Assembly (NCBI RefSeq): GCF_014637085.1
Contig: NZ_BMEU01000011.1
Location: 87,696-151,695, forward strand
Reading direction: 5' to 3'
Source of the DNA: Comamonas phosphati
Lineage (GTDB): Bacteria; Pseudomonadota; Gammaproteobacteria; Burkholderiales; Burkholderiaceae_C
Length of the DNA: 64,000 bases
This document shows positions 1 through 8,933 of the stretch, in pieces. A model generated the notes under the pieces. The model worked only from the letters and a program-made list of their open reading frames with translations. It was not told where the DNA came from and made no database searches. Position numbers and translations under genes: made by a program. Positions within the stretch are counted from its first letter, which is position 1, and each line of letters starts with the position of its first letter.

Positions 1-1
1 G

Positions 2-742
2 GGCGCCGACGTGCTGCTGCAGCCGGGGCGCACGCTGGGCGTGGTGGGAGAGTCCGGCTCGGGCAAGTCCACGCTGGCCCAGGCCGTGCTGGGGCTGCTG
101 GCGCACGAAGGCGAGCTGCGCGTGGCCGGCGAGGCCTGGCAGCAGCCGGCCGCGCGCAATGTGCCGCACAACCGCAGCCTGCGCCGCAAGGTGCAGGTGG
201 TGTTCCAGGACCCGTTTTCTTCGCTGTCGCCGCGGCTGACGGTGGAGGGCATCGTGGCTGAAGGCCTGCTGGTGCATGCGCCGCAGCTGACCGCGTCGGA
301 ACGCCGCGCCAAGGTGGTGGCCATGCTGGGGGCCGTGGGCCTGAACGACAGCCAGTTCCCGGGCCTGCTGTCGCGCTATCCGCATGAATTCTCTGGCGGC
401 CAGCGGCAGCGCCTGGCCATTGCGCGGGCGCTGATCGTGGAGCCCGACCTCTTGGTGCTCGACGAGCCGACCAGCGCGCTCGACGTGACCATCCAGCAGC
501 AGGTGCTGCGCCTGCTGCAGCAGCTGCAAAAGCAAAGAGGGCTGGCCTATCTGCTCATCACCCATGATGTGGACGTGATCCGCGCCATGGCGCATGACGT
601 GATGGTGATGAAGGAGGGGGCCGTGGTGGAGGCGGGCAGCGTGCAGCAGGTGCTGGGCGCTCCGCGCCATGCCTATACGCGAAAGCTGGTGCTGGCGGCC
701 GGCAGCCTGGACGAGGAGCTGGATCGGAGCCTGCTGAATTGA
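2..742 (+). CDS. ABC transporter ATP-binding protein, 3' part (peptide-type)
   Basis: The gene is cut by the window edge; the frame is open from base 2 and ends at TGA 740-742. It hydrolyses ATP to drive an inner-membrane importer. Visible motifs in order are Walker A GESGSGKST, a Q-loop VFQDPFSSLSPR, the signature FSGGQRQRLAIARAL, Walker B LLVLDEPTSALD and the H-loop LITHD. The Q-loop and signature wording are typical of oligopeptide/dipeptide ATPases (OppF, DppF, or the second half of fused YejF/GsiA-like proteins). Which of these applies cannot be told because the N-terminal part and the permease genes lie outside the window. The substrate is unknown. Confidence 0.9.
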   Translation, partial: GADVLLQPGRTLGVVGESGSGKSTLAQAVLGLLAHEGELRVAGEAWQQPAARNVPHNRSLRRKVQVVFQDPFSSLSPRLTVEGIVAEGLLVHAPQLTASERRAKVVAMLGAVGLNDSQFPGLLSRYPHEFSGGQRQRLAIARALIVEPDLLVLDEPTSALDVTIQQQVLRLLQQLQKQRGLAYLLITHDVDVIRAMAHDVMVMKEGAVVEAGSVQQVLGAPRHAYTRKLVLAAGSLDEELDRSLLN

Positions 743-953
743 TAGCTGTCTACACTTGCTGAATCTTCAGTTTAGTATTGAAACCATGAAAATTCGATAC
801 CCATCAAGCGCGAATAGCTATATTTTCAGGAGTCTGGTACGCAAGGCACAAGAATCCATACAGGAAAATCGGTGTTTTTCCGGCGCGTTTGCTCTGGATA
901 TGGCCTAATTGAAGGTTTCCAACCTTCCGCAACTTCCAAGTAGAGAATTCGAC

Positions 954-1115
954 ATGGGCAACAAGATCGTTACCGAAGCTGACCGCAAAGCCACTCCCCG
1001 TCCCCAGGCACCCAATGGCTTGGCCCTGCCCACGCCCGGCCGCGGCCAGCGCGTGAGCCGTGCTCGCGGTTCTCACACCCACACCAAGAAGAACCCTGGC
1101 AAGCGCCACGGTTGA
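954..1115 (+). CDS. Small basic protein of unknown function (53 aa)
   Basis: The function is not recognised. The 53-residue product is rich in Lys, Arg, Pro and Gly and ends in HTHTKKNPGKRHG, with no membrane segment or signal peptide. Its charge would suit nucleic-acid or ribosome binding, but that is inference. I chose ATG 954; the same frame is open upstream to a TTG at 909, giving at most 68 residues, so the start is uncertain. A strong terminator follows 50 bp after the stop, which supports a real transcription unit. The 211 bp between the ABC gene and this start contain nothing else I can identify. Confidence 0.6.
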   Translation: MGNKIVTEADRKATPRPQAPNGLALPTPGRGQRVSRARGSHTHTKKNPGKRHG

Positions 1116-1163
1116 TCGCTTGTCCGTCCGGCCCCGTGCCGGCGGCAGCGGCTTGTGATAAGC

Positions 1164-1204
1164 AAAAGCCCCTGGAGCCAGCAAGCTCCAGGGGCTTTTT
1201 GTTT
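1164..1204 (+). terminator. Rho-independent terminator of the 53-aa gene
   Basis: A 15-bp perfect stem (1164-1178 with 1185-1199, GC-rich core CCCCTGGAGC) with a 6-nt loop runs into TTTTTGTTT. On the minus strand the A-rich side also gives a short T-run, so it may act in both directions and insulate the converging cbpA-cbpM unit. Confidence 0.9.
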
Positions 1205-1248
1205 GGCCTGCCGGAATCAGTTATTGATGGCGCCGCCACCCGCAGCCC

Positions 1249-1363
1249 ATGAAACTGACGCTGGCCAAGCCAGGGCAGCCGAGCAAGGGCCGCCCCGTAG
1301 CGAGGGCTGCGTTCCCCTCCCATAGCGCGTAGAGGGGGGGACGGCGCGAAGCGACTCAGGGGG
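1249..1363 (-). repeat. Post-stop dispersed repeat, copy A (after cbpM)
   Basis: Read on the minus strand it begins CCCCCTGAG four bases after the cbpM stop codon and continues through a C-run/G-run pair into a tail resembling GGGGCGGCCCTTGCTCGGC. Related copies lie at 21729-21804, 24673-24772 and 51608-51739. In each, the CCCCCTGAG end faces the stop codon of the preceding gene. The first hairpin is weaker in this copy (CGC-TTC-GCG core) than in the others. Confidence 0.8.
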
Positions 1364-1367
1364 CATT

Positions 1368-1709
1368 TCAGCCCTTCAAGGCCTTGAGCTGGCGGCGCAG
1401 CTGCTGCACTTCCTCGATCAGGTCGGTGGTCAGCGCGGCCAGCTGCGGGTCGGCGTCGAAACTGTGCTCCAGATGGGCGATGCGCCGCGCGCGCACCAGG
1501 GTCTGGCTGCTGAAACGCCATTGCTCGGCGCTGATCTGCGCGGTGGCGCCGGCGTCCTCGTTGTCGTAGCGGAAGACGCCGGTCCGCACATGCTCTATCA
1601 CCCATTGCGGGCTGGTGCAGCAGTGGCGCGCCAGGTCCTGCAGGCTCAGCACGGCCTGGTCCAGCAGCTCGGCGGGTTCGTAGAAGGGGTAGCGTTTGAT
1701 GGAACTCAT
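1368..1709 (-). CDS. cbpM: Chaperone modulator CbpM
   Basis: This 113-residue protein matches the CbpM family in size, context and its MerR-like pattern (an N-terminal helix-turn-helix-like region, then a C-terminal coiled segment LIEEVQQLRRQLKALKG). CbpM binds the J domain of CbpA and inhibits its co-chaperone and DNA-binding activity in the cytoplasm; this is known for the E. coli family and inferred here. It starts 11 bp after the cbpA stop and is clearly co-transcribed with it. A dispersed repeat begins four bases past its stop. Confidence 0.85.
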   Translation of the reverse strand: MSSIKRYPFYEPAELLDQAVLSLQDLARHCCTSPQWVIEHVRTGVFRYDNEDAGATAQISAEQWRFSSQTLVRARRIAHLEHSFDADPQLAALTTDLIEEVQQLRRQLKALKG

Positions 1710-1720
1710 CTGTTTGCCTT

Positions 1721-2710
1721 TCAGCTCAGGCTGCGGGCATCAAAGCCGGGGAAGGACTTGGCGAAATCGGCATAGGCCTGTTTCTGCTGTACGGTCGCCG
1801 CGGGTGGAAATACCACGTCCAGCACCAGGTACAGATCGCCGGGCGTGACCGAGGGCAGGCCCTTGCCCTTGACGCGCAGTTTGCGGCCAGAGCGGTAGCC
1901 CGCGGGCACGGTGACCTCCAGCTCGCCGGCCAGTGTCTTGAACGGAATGGGGCCGCCCAGTTCCGCCTCCCAGGGGGCCAGCGGCACGCGCTGGTAGACG
2001 TTCTTGCCTTCGGACCACCAGCGCGGATCGCTGCGGAAATGCACCTCCAGCAGCAGGTCGCCGGGGCCGCCCCTGCCCAGGCCGGGATTGCCCTGGCCGG
2101 CCAGGCGGATCATCTGCCCCTCGTGCACGCCCTTGGGAATGCTGACCTGCAGCTCCTTGTCCTTGTAGGCCGGCATGCCTTGTTCGTCGAGCGCCGTGGT
2201 GCGCAGATGCAGGGAGCGCACGGCGCCGCTGTAACTGTCCTCCAGGTCCAGCTCGATGCTTGCGTGCTGGTCCTGGCCACGCATGTCGGGAGTGGCGCGG
2301 CCCTGGCTGCCAGTGCCGCGCCGGGCGCGGGCCGCCTGGCCGAACATCTGCGAGAAGAAGTCGCTGAAATCGGCGTCGCCGTCGGGGCCCGTGCCCTCGC
2401 TGCGGAAATGAAAGCCCTGCTGGTCCCAGCCCGGCGGCGGCTGAAAGCCCGCACCATTGCCCGCTTCATTGCCCGCACCGGCTCTCGCATGCCGAGGAGG
2501 TTCGCCCAGCGCGTCGTAGGCGGCCCGCTTTTCGGGGTCGGACAGCACGGTATTGGCCTCGTTGACCTCGGCCATGCGCAGGGAGGCATCCGTTTCCTTG
2601 CTGATGTCGGGATGGTATTTGCGGGCCAGCTTGCGGTAGGCCTTCTTGATGTCCTCGGCGGACGCTTTCTTGTCCACGCCAAGTATCTGGTAGTAGTCCT
2701 TGTAATCCAT
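1721..2710 (-). CDS. cbpA: Curved-DNA-binding DnaJ-type co-chaperone CbpA
   Basis: The protein (329 aa) is a class II Hsp40. It has an N-terminal J domain of about 65 residues with HPD at 33-35, a Gly/Phe-poor linker around 70-140, and two beta-sandwich substrate domains from about 150. There is no zinc-finger region, unlike DnaJ. It stimulates DnaK ATPase and in E. coli also binds curved DNA. ATG 2710 is preferred because MDYKDYYQILGV is the usual family N-terminus and GGGGAC precedes it; the frame is open a further 20 codons upstream. Together with cbpM it forms a two-gene operon. Confidence 0.93.
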   Translation of the reverse strand: MDYKDYYQILGVDKKASAEDIKKAYRKLARKYHPDISKETDASLRMAEVNEANTVLSDPEKRAAYDALGEPPRHARAGAGNEAGNGAGFQPPPGWDQQGFHFRSEGTGPDGDADFSDFFSQMFGQAARARRGTGSQGRATPDMRGQDQHASIELDLEDSYSGAVRSLHLRTTALDEQGMPAYKDKELQVSIPKGVHEGQMIRLAGQGNPGLGRGGPGDLLLEVHFRSDPRWWSEGKNVYQRVPLAPWEAELGGPIPFKTLAGELEVTVPAGYRSGRKLRVKGKGLPSVTPGDLYLVLDVVFPPAATVQQKQAYADFAKSFPGFDARSLS

Positions 2711-2789
2711 GGAGTCCCCATCATCGAGCCAAAACGGTGGATTGCCGACGCGGGCCGCGCGGCAACCCAATGCACCAACTATAGGAAAG

Positions 2790-2817
2790 AATAGGGGCGC
2801 CGGGGCGATGGTTCAAG
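2790..2817 (-). promoter_or_regulatory. Possible sigma-32 (heat-shock) promoter of cbpA-cbpM
   Basis: On the minus strand CTTGAAC (2817-2811) and CCCCTATT (2797-2790) are 13 bp apart. This resembles the RpoH pattern CTTGAAA - 11 to 16 bp - CCCCATNT and lies about 80 bp upstream of the cbpA start. A DnaJ-family operon is a plausible RpoH target, but the match is not perfect. Confidence 0.4.
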
Positions 2818-2930
2818 AGCGTGTTGTCGGCGATCAAGCGGTGTCGAAGCCGGATCGGCAATAAGGCGCTACCATAGCTGCCGCCCGATTCGGCTGGGCT
2901 GGCAGGGGCCGGCTCCACGGGCGCGAAGCG

Positions 2931-3311
2931 ATGACTCAAGAAATGAACAAGGCGGATGAATGGCTGGTGGTTTGCCTGTGTGCCGCATGGTGCGGCACCT
3001 GCAAGCAGTATCAGCAGTCTTTCGAGCAACTGGCGGCCCAGTTCCCGCAGATGCGCTTTGTCTGGCTGGACGTGGAGGACCGCGAGGACGTGGCCGGCGA
3101 TCTGGACATCGAGACCTTCCCCTCCCTGCTGGTGGCCCAGGGCGGCGAGGCGCGCTTTCTGGGGCCGGTGCTGCCCCAGGCGCCGGTGCTGGCGCGCATG
3201 CTGCAAGCCCTGCCCGACGATCCGGCCGCCCGGCCGGCCGACGTGGCCGAGGCGCAGGAATTGCTGGCGCGCGTGCAGGCGGCGCAAGACCTGGACGAAG
3301 TCTTGCGCTGA
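2931..3311 (+). CDS. Thioredoxin-fold protein with CGTC active site
   Basis: The 126-residue protein has a thioredoxin-like core with AAWCGTCKQY (Cys21 and Cys24), the cis-proline segment ETFPSLLV, and a C-terminal helical tail rich in Ala and Gln. There is no signal peptide, so it should act in the cytoplasm as a small disulfide reductase or redox partner. CGTC differs from the CGPC of classical thioredoxin, so its redox potential and targets may differ. It is divergent from cbpA across 220 bp. ATG 2931 is used; an internal ATG at 2943 is possible. No partner gene indicates a specific substrate. Confidence 0.8.
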   Translation: MTQEMNKADEWLVVCLCAAWCGTCKQYQQSFEQLAAQFPQMRFVWLDVEDREDVAGDLDIETFPSLLVAQGGEARFLGPVLPQAPVLARMLQALPDDPAARPADVAEAQELLARVQAAQDLDEVLR

Positions 3312-3334
3312 GCCTCGTTTTGTGCGAAGCATTT

Positions 3335-3363
3335 TTGCGAAAACGGTCGTTTGAGGATACAAT
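3335..3363 (+). promoter_or_regulatory. Predicted sigma-70 promoter of the rimP-nusA-infB operon
   Basis: TTGCGA (3335-3340) and TACAAT (3358-3363) are separated by exactly 17 bp. The predicted start of transcription is near 3370, leaving a leader of about 140 nt before rimP that contains the terminator at 3379-3410. Confidence 0.6.
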
Positions 3364-3378
3364 CCGCGCTTCACGACC

Positions 3379-3410
3379 AAACGGGCGGGTACACACCGCC
3401 CGTTTTTTTT
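3379..3410 (+). terminator. Intrinsic terminator inside the rimP leader (possible attenuator)
   Basis: ACGGGCGG (3381-3388) pairs with CCGCCCGT (3396-3403), extended by two A-T pairs, and is followed by eight T residues. It lies about 10 nt past the predicted start of transcription, so it would act on the rimP operon transcript. It could also simply end read-through from the thioredoxin gene upstream. Confidence 0.85.
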
Positions 3411-3507
3411 GGGCAATTGTTTGTGGACTGCCAGGCGGGGCATGCGTATTAGGCGCAAGGCCCGGGCACTGGAGTTGGCAGACATTTCGGGACTGAACTG
3501 ATTACAC

Positions 3508-4101
3508 GTGGCATTACAGCAAATCGTTGAACAAACCGTAACAGGTCTGGGCTATGACCTGGTAGAGATAGAACGCTCTGCGGGCGGTCTATTGCGCATC
3601 ACAATCGATTTGCCTTGGCTGGCGCCGGTGGAGGGTGCGCCGGTGCTGCCCGAGGGGGCTTCCCCCGAACAGTTCGTGACCGTGGAGGACTGCGAGAAGG
3701 TGACGCGCCAGCTGCAGTTCGCGCTGGAAGTCGATGGTGTGGACTACACCCGCCTGGAAGTGTCGTCCCCTGGCATCGATCGCCCGCTGCGCCATGAGCA
3801 GGATTTCACCCGCTTTGAAGGCGAGATGGTGGACCTGACGCTCAAGGAGCCCATCGGCGCTGCCGGCGGCGACAAGATCAGCGCCAATCGCAAGAAATTC
3901 CGCGGCACGCTGGAGCGTGCCGAAGACGGTGGCTGGCAGATCGTCTGGAGCGACGAGCCTCCGGTCAAGCCGGGCCAGCGTGTGAGCAAGAAACGTGAGC
4001 CGGCGCCATTGCAGGCACTGGGTTTTACGCTGGACGAGCTCAAGGAAGCACGTCTGGCTCCGATTGTGAATTTCAAAGGGCGCGCGGCCAAGCCGGTTTG
4101 A
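3508..4101 (+). CDS. rimP: Ribosome maturation factor RimP
   Basis: RimP assists maturation of the 30S subunit in the cytoplasm. The 197-residue product shows the two expected parts: an alpha/beta N-terminal domain with GYDLVEIERS and EDCEKVTRQLQFALE, and an SH3-like C-terminal domain around LTLKEPIG. The motif EVSSPGIDRPL is highly characteristic. The protein is longer than E. coli RimP (about 150 aa) because of an insert near residues 35-55 and a C-terminal extension. The start is GTG 3508; no strong ribosome binding site is seen. It is the first gene of the nusA-infB operon. Confidence 0.95.
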   Translation: MALQQIVEQTVTGLGYDLVEIERSAGGLLRITIDLPWLAPVEGAPVLPEGASPEQFVTVEDCEKVTRQLQFALEVDGVDYTRLEVSSPGIDRPLRHEQDFTRFEGEMVDLTLKEPIGAAGGDKISANRKKFRGTLERAEDGGWQIVWSDEPPVKPGQRVSKKREPAPLQALGFTLDELKEARLAPIVNFKGRAAKPV

Positions 4102-4187
4102 GGCAGGGTCTTTGTGTCGGATATCGTTGGGGCAAAGAGGCAGTGACTGCAGACCTCTTTGTGTGATTGAAATAGGAGAGTCGTCGC

Positions 4188-5675
4188 ATGAATCGCGAAT
4201 TGTTGATGTTGGTTGAAGCCATTTCGCGTGAAAAGAACGTGGAGCGCGATGTGGTGTTCGGTGCCGTGGAGTCCGCACTGGCCCAGGCCACGAAGAAGCT
4301 GTACCAAGGTGAAGTAGACATCCGCGTGGCCATTGATCGCGACAGCGGTGAATACGACACCTTCCGTCGCTGGGTGGTCGTGCCCGATGATGCCGGCTTG
4401 CAAAACCCGGATGCAGAAGAAATGCTGATGGACGCCGAAGAGCGCGTCCCCGGCGTCCAGGTGGGTGAGTTCATCGAGGAGCAGGTCGAGTCGCTGCCCA
4501 TAGGCCGCATCGGCGCCATGGCCGCCAAGCAGGTCATCCTGCAGAAGATCCGCGACGCCGAGCGAGAGATGCTGCTCAACGAATTCCTGGCCCGCGGCGA
4601 GAAAATTCTCACCGGCACGGTCAAGCGCATGGACAAGGGCGACATCATTGTCGAATCCGGCCGCGTGGAAGGCCGCCTGCGCCGCGGCGAGATGATCCCC
4701 AAGGAAAACCTGCGCAACGGCGACCGCGTGCGTGCCATGATCATGGAGGTGGATGCCACGCTGCGCGGCGCCCCCATCATCCTGTCGCGCTCGGCGCCCG
4801 AGTTCATGGTGGAACTGTTCCGCAATGAAGTGCCCGAGATCGAACAGGGCTTGCTGGAGATCAAGAGCTGCGCCCGCGATGCCGGTTCGCGCGCCAAGAT
4901 CGCGGTGCTCAGCCACGACAAGCGCGTCGACCCCATCGGCACCTGCGTCGGTGTGCGCGGCACGCGTGTGAACGCCGTGACCAACGAACTGGCCGGCGAG
5001 CGCGTGGACATCGTGCTGTGGTCCGAGGACCCCGCCCAGTTCGTGATCGGCGCGCTGGCTCCGGCCAATGTCTCCTCCATCGTGGTGGACGAGGAAAAGC
5101 ATGCCATGGACGTGGTGGTGGACGAGGAGAACCTGGCCATCGCCATCGGCCGCGGCGGCCAGAACGTGCGCCTGGCGTCCGAGCTGACCGGCTGGAAGAT
5201 CAACATCATGGATGCCGCCGAGTCGGCGCAGAAACAGGCTGACGAGTCCGCTGGGGCCCGTGAGCTGTTCATGAAGAGTCTGGATGTGGACGAGGAAATC
5301 GCCAACATCCTGATCGATGAAGGTTTCGGGACCCTGGAAGAAGTGGCCTATGTGCCGCTGCAGGAAATGCTCGAGATCGAGGCATTCGACGAAGAAACGG
5401 TGAACGAACTGCGTAGCCGAGCCAAGGATGCATTGCTGACACAGGAAATCGCCCGCGAAGAAAATGTGGGCAAGGCATCCCAGGATCTGCTGGCACTGGA
5501 AGGGATCACCCCCGAACTGGTGGACAAGCTGGCGCAGGCGGATGTGCATACCCGTGACGATCTGGCTGACCTGGCCATCGACGAACTGACCGATATCACC
5601 GGCCAGACCGCCGAGGAGGCCAAGGCGTTGATCATGAAGGCACGCGAGCACTGGTTTGCCGATGGGCAAGAGTAA
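4188..5675 (+). CDS. nusA: Transcription termination/antitermination factor NusA
   Basis: NusA (495 aa) binds RNA polymerase and nascent RNA and modulates pausing, termination and antitermination. The N-terminal polymerase-binding domain ([18 protein letters not shown]) is followed by an S1 domain (around 135-200, [14 protein letters not shown]), two KH domains (around 230-345, including [10 protein letters not shown] and [18 protein letters not shown]) and two acidic C-terminal repeats (around 365-495), the length and layout of the full proteobacterial form. AGGAGAG precedes ATG 4188. It lies between rimP and infB as in most bacteria and may regulate its own operon through the leader terminator. 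Confidence 0.98.
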   Translation: MNRELLMLVEAISREKNVERDVVFGAVESALAQATKKLYQGEVDIRVAIDRDSGEYDTFRRWVVVPDDAGLQNPDAEEMLMDAEERVPGVQVGEFIEEQVESLPIGRIGAMAAKQVILQKIRDAEREMLLNEFLARGEKILTGTVKRMDKGDIIVESGRVEGRLRRGEMIPKENLRNGDRVRAMIMEVDATLRGAPIILSRSAPEFMVELFRNEVPEIEQGLLEIKSCARDAGSRAKIAVLSHDKRVDPIGTCVGVRGTRVNAVTNELAGERVDIVLWSEDPAQFVIGALAPANVSSIVVDEEKHAMDVVVDEENLAIAIGRGGQNVRLASELTGWKINIMDAAESAQKQADESAGARELFMKSLDVDEEIANILIDEGFGTLEEVAYVPLQEMLEIEAFDEETVNELRSRAKDALLTQEIAREENVGKASQDLLALEGITPELVDKLAQADVHTRDDLADLAIDELTDITGQTAEEAKALIMKAREHWFADGQE

Positions 5676-5698
5676 GGTCAGGGAGGTTCAGAGCATAT

Positions 5699-8548
5699 AT
5701 GTCGAATAATACGGTTGCAGAGTTTGCGCAAGAGCGCAACACGCCCCCTGATACCTTGCTGCAGCAGCTCAAGGCGGCCGGGGTGGACAAGGGCGGTGCC
5801 AGCGACACGCTGACGGACGGCGACAAGCAGCGCCTGCTTAGTCATCTCCAGGCCAGCCACGGCGGCGGTGCCAAGAAGATCACGCTGACCAAGAAATCCA
5901 CCAGCGAAATCAAGCAGGCGGATGCGACGGGCCGGGCCCGGACCATCCAGGTGGAAGTGCGCAAGAAGCGCACCTTCGTGAAGCGGGAAGACACACCCGC
6001 CGAAGCCCAGGCCAATGCCGAGAGCATGGCCAAGGCAGTGCAGGAACGTGCCACGGCTCAAGAGCTGGTACGTCGTGAAGAGCAGGCTCGCCACCAGGTT
6101 GAGCAGTTGCGCCATCAGGAAGAAGAATTGGCCAAGGAACGTCAGGAGCGCGAAGAGCGCGAGCGCCGCGAGCGCGAGGCCGAAGAGCGTGCAGTTGCCT
6201 ATGCAGCCGCAGAAGTCGCCAAGGTAGCCGAAGCCAAAGCGGCCAAGGAAGAAGAAAAGCGCGAGCATGCCGCCGGAGCGGCTGCGCGTGTTGCGGCGCA
6301 GGCCGAGGCACGTGCCAAGGCTGAATCCGAGTCCCAGGCCAAGGCTGCTGAAGAAGCAACGCGCGCCAGGGATCTGGACGAGCGCCGTCGCAAGGCCCTT
6401 GCGGAGGCCGAGGCCATCCGCGCCATGATGGCCGCGCCCAAGAAGGTGCTGGTCGCCAAGAAGCCCGAGGAGCCCAAGAAGGCTGCTGCGGCGCCCACGG
6501 CTGCCGATGCCAAGAAAACTGCTCCCAAGGCTGCCGGTGCGGCCGGTGGTGCCAATGCAGGCGCCGGTGCCCGTCCTGGCGGAGCCGCCGGCGCCGGTGC
6601 TGGCAAGGAAGTCAAGTCGGCCAAGCTGTCCTCCAGCTGGGCGGGCGAAGGCAAGAAGAAGGAAATCAAGACCCGTGGCGACAGCTCCGGTGGTCTGGGT
6701 GGCCGTTCCAGCTGGCGCGGTGGCCCCCGAAACGGCCGTCGCGGCCGTGGTGACGAGCAGCAGAACCAGCAACACGCGCCGGCCGAATTCCGTGCCATCG
6801 AAGTGCATGTGCCCGAGACGATCACCGTGGCCGAACTGGCGCACAAGATGTCGATCAAGGCCTCCGAACTGATCAAGGTGCTGATGAAGATGGGCCAGAT
6901 GGTCACCATCAACCAGCCCCTGGACCAGGACACGGCCATGATCGTGGTCGAGGAAATGGGCCACACCGCCAAGGTGGCGGCTCTGGACGACCCCGAAGCC
7001 TTCACGGCCGAGGAAGTGTCGAACGCCGAAGCCGAGCAACTGCCGCGCGCCCCTGTGGTGACCGTGATGGGCCACGTGGACCACGGCAAGACCTCGCTGC
7101 TGGACTACATCCGCCGCACCAAGGTGGCGTCGGGCGAAGCCGGCGGCATTACCCAGCACATCGGTGCCTACCACGTGGAGACTCCGCGCGGCATCGTTAC
7201 TTTCCTGGACACCCCCGGTCACGAGGCCTTCACGGCCATGCGTGCCCGCGGTGCCCAGTCCACCGACATCGTGATCCTGGTGGCCGCTGCCGACGACGGC
7301 GTGATGCCCCAGACCAAGGAAGCCATCAAGCACGCCAGGGCCGCCGGTGTTCCCATCGTGGTGGCCATCACCAAGGCCGACAAGCCCGATGCCAACCCCG
7401 ACCGCGTCAAGCAGGAACTGGTGGTGGAACAGGTGCTGCCCGAAGAGTACGGTGGTGATTCGCCCTTCGTGGCCGTGTCTTCCAAGACGGGTCAGGGCAT
7501 CGACGAGCTGCTGGAGCAGGTGCTGCTGCAGGCCGAAGTGCTGGAACTCAAGGCTCCGGTGGATGCGGCTGCCAAGGGTATCGTGATCGAAGCCCAGCTG
7601 GACAAGGGCCGTGGTACCGTGGCTACGGTGCTGGTGCAGTCCGGTACGCTGAAGGTTGGCGACATCGTGCTGGCCGGTCAGACCTATGGCCGCGTGCGTG
7701 CCATGCTGGACGAAGACGGCAAGCAGGCCAAGGAAGCCGGCCCGTCGATTCCCGTGGAAATCCAGGGCCTCTCCGAAGTGCCCCAGGCTGGCGACGACTT
7801 CATGGTGCTGAGCGACGAACGCCGTGCCCGCGAAATCGCGACCTACCGCGCCGGCAAGTTCCGCAACACCAAGCTGGCCAGGCAGCAGGCTGCCAAGCTG
7901 GAGAACATGTTTGCCGAAATGTCCGCTGGCGATGTGCAGACCCTGCCCATCATCATCAAGGCCGACATGCAAGGCTCGCAGGAAGCGCTGTCCGCCTCGC
8001 TGCTCAAGCTGTCCACCGACGAGATCAAGGTCCAGCTGGTGTACTCCGGCGTGGGCGGCATCTCGGAATCCGACGTCAATCTGGCGCTGGCTTCCAAGGC
8101 CATCATCATCGGCTTCAACGTGCGGGCAGACGCCCAGGCTCGCAAGACGGCCGAAGGCAACGACGTGGATATCCGCTACTACAACATCATCTACGACGCC
8201 GTGGATGAGGTGAAGGCGGCCATGTCCGGCATGCTGGCGCCCGAAAAGCGCGAAGAGATCATCGGTATGGCCGAGATCCGCACCGTGTTCGTGGCCACGA
8301 AGATCGGCACGATTGCCGGCTCGTACATCACGCAAGGCCAGGTGACTCGCAATGCACACTTCCGTCTGCTGCGCGACAACGTGGTCGTCTACACGGGCGA
8401 GATCGAGTCGCTGCGCCGCATGAAGGACGATGTCAAGGAAGTCAAGGAAGGCTTCGAGTGCGGTATCAAGCTCAAGAACTACAACGACATTCGCGAAGGC
8501 GATATGCTCGAAGTGTTCGAGATCAAGGAAATCGCGCGTACCCTGTAA
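5699..8548 (+). CDS. infB: Translation initiation factor IF-2
   Basis: IF-2 (949 aa) is the GTPase that places initiator tRNA on the 30S subunit and promotes subunit joining. An N-terminal IF2_N motif is followed by a long charged linker rich in Glu, Lys and Ala, then an Ala/Gly-rich stretch, a second IF2_N motif ([17 protein letters not shown]) and the G domain from about residue 452 ([20 protein letters not shown]). The fourth nucleotide-binding motif reads TKAD ([11 protein letters not shown]) rather than the usual NKxD. Domains II to IV follow to the C-terminus. It is 23 bp downstream of nusA. Confidence 0.98.
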   Translation: MSNNTVAEFAQERNTPPDTLLQQLKAAGVDKGGASDTLTDGDKQRLLSHLQASHGGGAKKITLTKKSTSEIKQADATGRARTIQVEVRKKRTFVKREDTPAEAQANAESMAKAVQERATAQELVRREEQARHQVEQLRHQEEELAKERQEREERERREREAEERAVAYAAAEVAKVAEAKAAKEEEKREHAAGAAARVAAQAEARAKAESESQAKAAEEATRARDLDERRRKALAEAEAIRAMMAAPKKVLVAKKPEEPKKAAAAPTAADAKKTAPKAAGAAGGANAGAGARPGGAAGAGAGKEVKSAKLSSSWAGEGKKKEIKTRGDSSGGLGGRSSWRGGPRNGRRGRGDEQQNQQHAPAEFRAIEVHVPETITVAELAHKMSIKASELIKVLMKMGQMVTINQPLDQDTAMIVVEEMGHTAKVAALDDPEAFTAEEVSNAEAEQLPRAPVVTVMGHVDHGKTSLLDYIRRTKVASGEAGGITQHIGAYHVETPRGIVTFLDTPGHEAFTAMRARGAQSTDIVILVAAADDGVMPQTKEAIKHARAAGVPIVVAITKADKPDANPDRVKQELVVEQVLPEEYGGDSPFVAVSSKTGQGIDELLEQVLLQAEVLELKAPVDAAAKGIVIEAQLDKGRGTVATVLVQSGTLKVGDIVLAGQTYGRVRAMLDEDGKQAKEAGPSIPVEIQGLSEVPQAGDDFMVLSDERRAREIATYRAGKFRNTKLARQQAAKLENMFAEMSAGDVQTLPIIIKADMQGSQEALSASLLKLSTDEIKVQLVYSGVGGISESDVNLALASKAIIIGFNVRADAQARKTAEGNDVDIRYYNIIYDAVDEVKAAMSGMLAPEKREEIIGMAEIRTVFVATKIGTIAGSYITQGQVTRNAHFRLLRDNVVVYTGEIESLRRMKDDVKEVKEGFECGIKLKNYNDIREGDMLEVFEIKEIARTL

Positions 8549-8551
8549 TCC

Positions 8552-8929
8552 ATGGCTACTCGAAAGAAGTCCGCTGCGCCAAACCGCAGCTTCAAGGTTT
8601 CCGACCAGATCCAGCGCGATCTGTCGGAACTGATCGCGCGCGAGCTCAAGGACCCGCGCGTGGGCATGGTCACGCTGCAAAGCGTGGAGGTGACTCCCGA
8701 CTATGCCCACGCCAAGGTGTTCTTCAGCGTGCTCGTGGGCGATGCCGAGCAGACCCGGGAAGCGCTCAACCAGGCTGCAGGCTTCCTGCGCAACGGCCTG
8801 TTCAAGCGCCTGCACATCCATACCGTGCCCACGCTGCATTTTGTCTACGATCGCACCACCGAGCGTGCGGCCGACATGAATGCCTTGATCGCCAAGGCAG
8901 TGGCGTCGCGCGGCCCCGAAGAAAGCTGA
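8552..8929 (+). CDS. rbfA: 30S ribosome-binding factor RbfA
   Basis: RbfA is a KH-fold assembly factor that binds the 30S subunit near the 16S rRNA 5' end and is needed for late maturation and cold growth. The 125-residue protein contains [24 protein letters not shown] near the N-terminus and [16 protein letters not shown], both family hallmarks, and [19 protein letters not shown] at the end. It starts only 3 bp after infB and ends 4 bp before truB, so translation of the three is probably coupled. Confidence 0.97.
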   Translation: MATRKKSAAPNRSFKVSDQIQRDLSELIARELKDPRVGMVTLQSVEVTPDYAHAKVFFSVLVGDAEQTREALNQAAGFLRNGLFKRLHIHTVPTLHFVYDRTTERAADMNALIAKAVASRGPEES

Positions 8930-8933
8930 GCAC

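Noticed and set aside
804-1184. Minus-strand frame overlapping the 53-residue protein gene
   Set aside because: It runs through the strong terminator and has no ribosome binding site.
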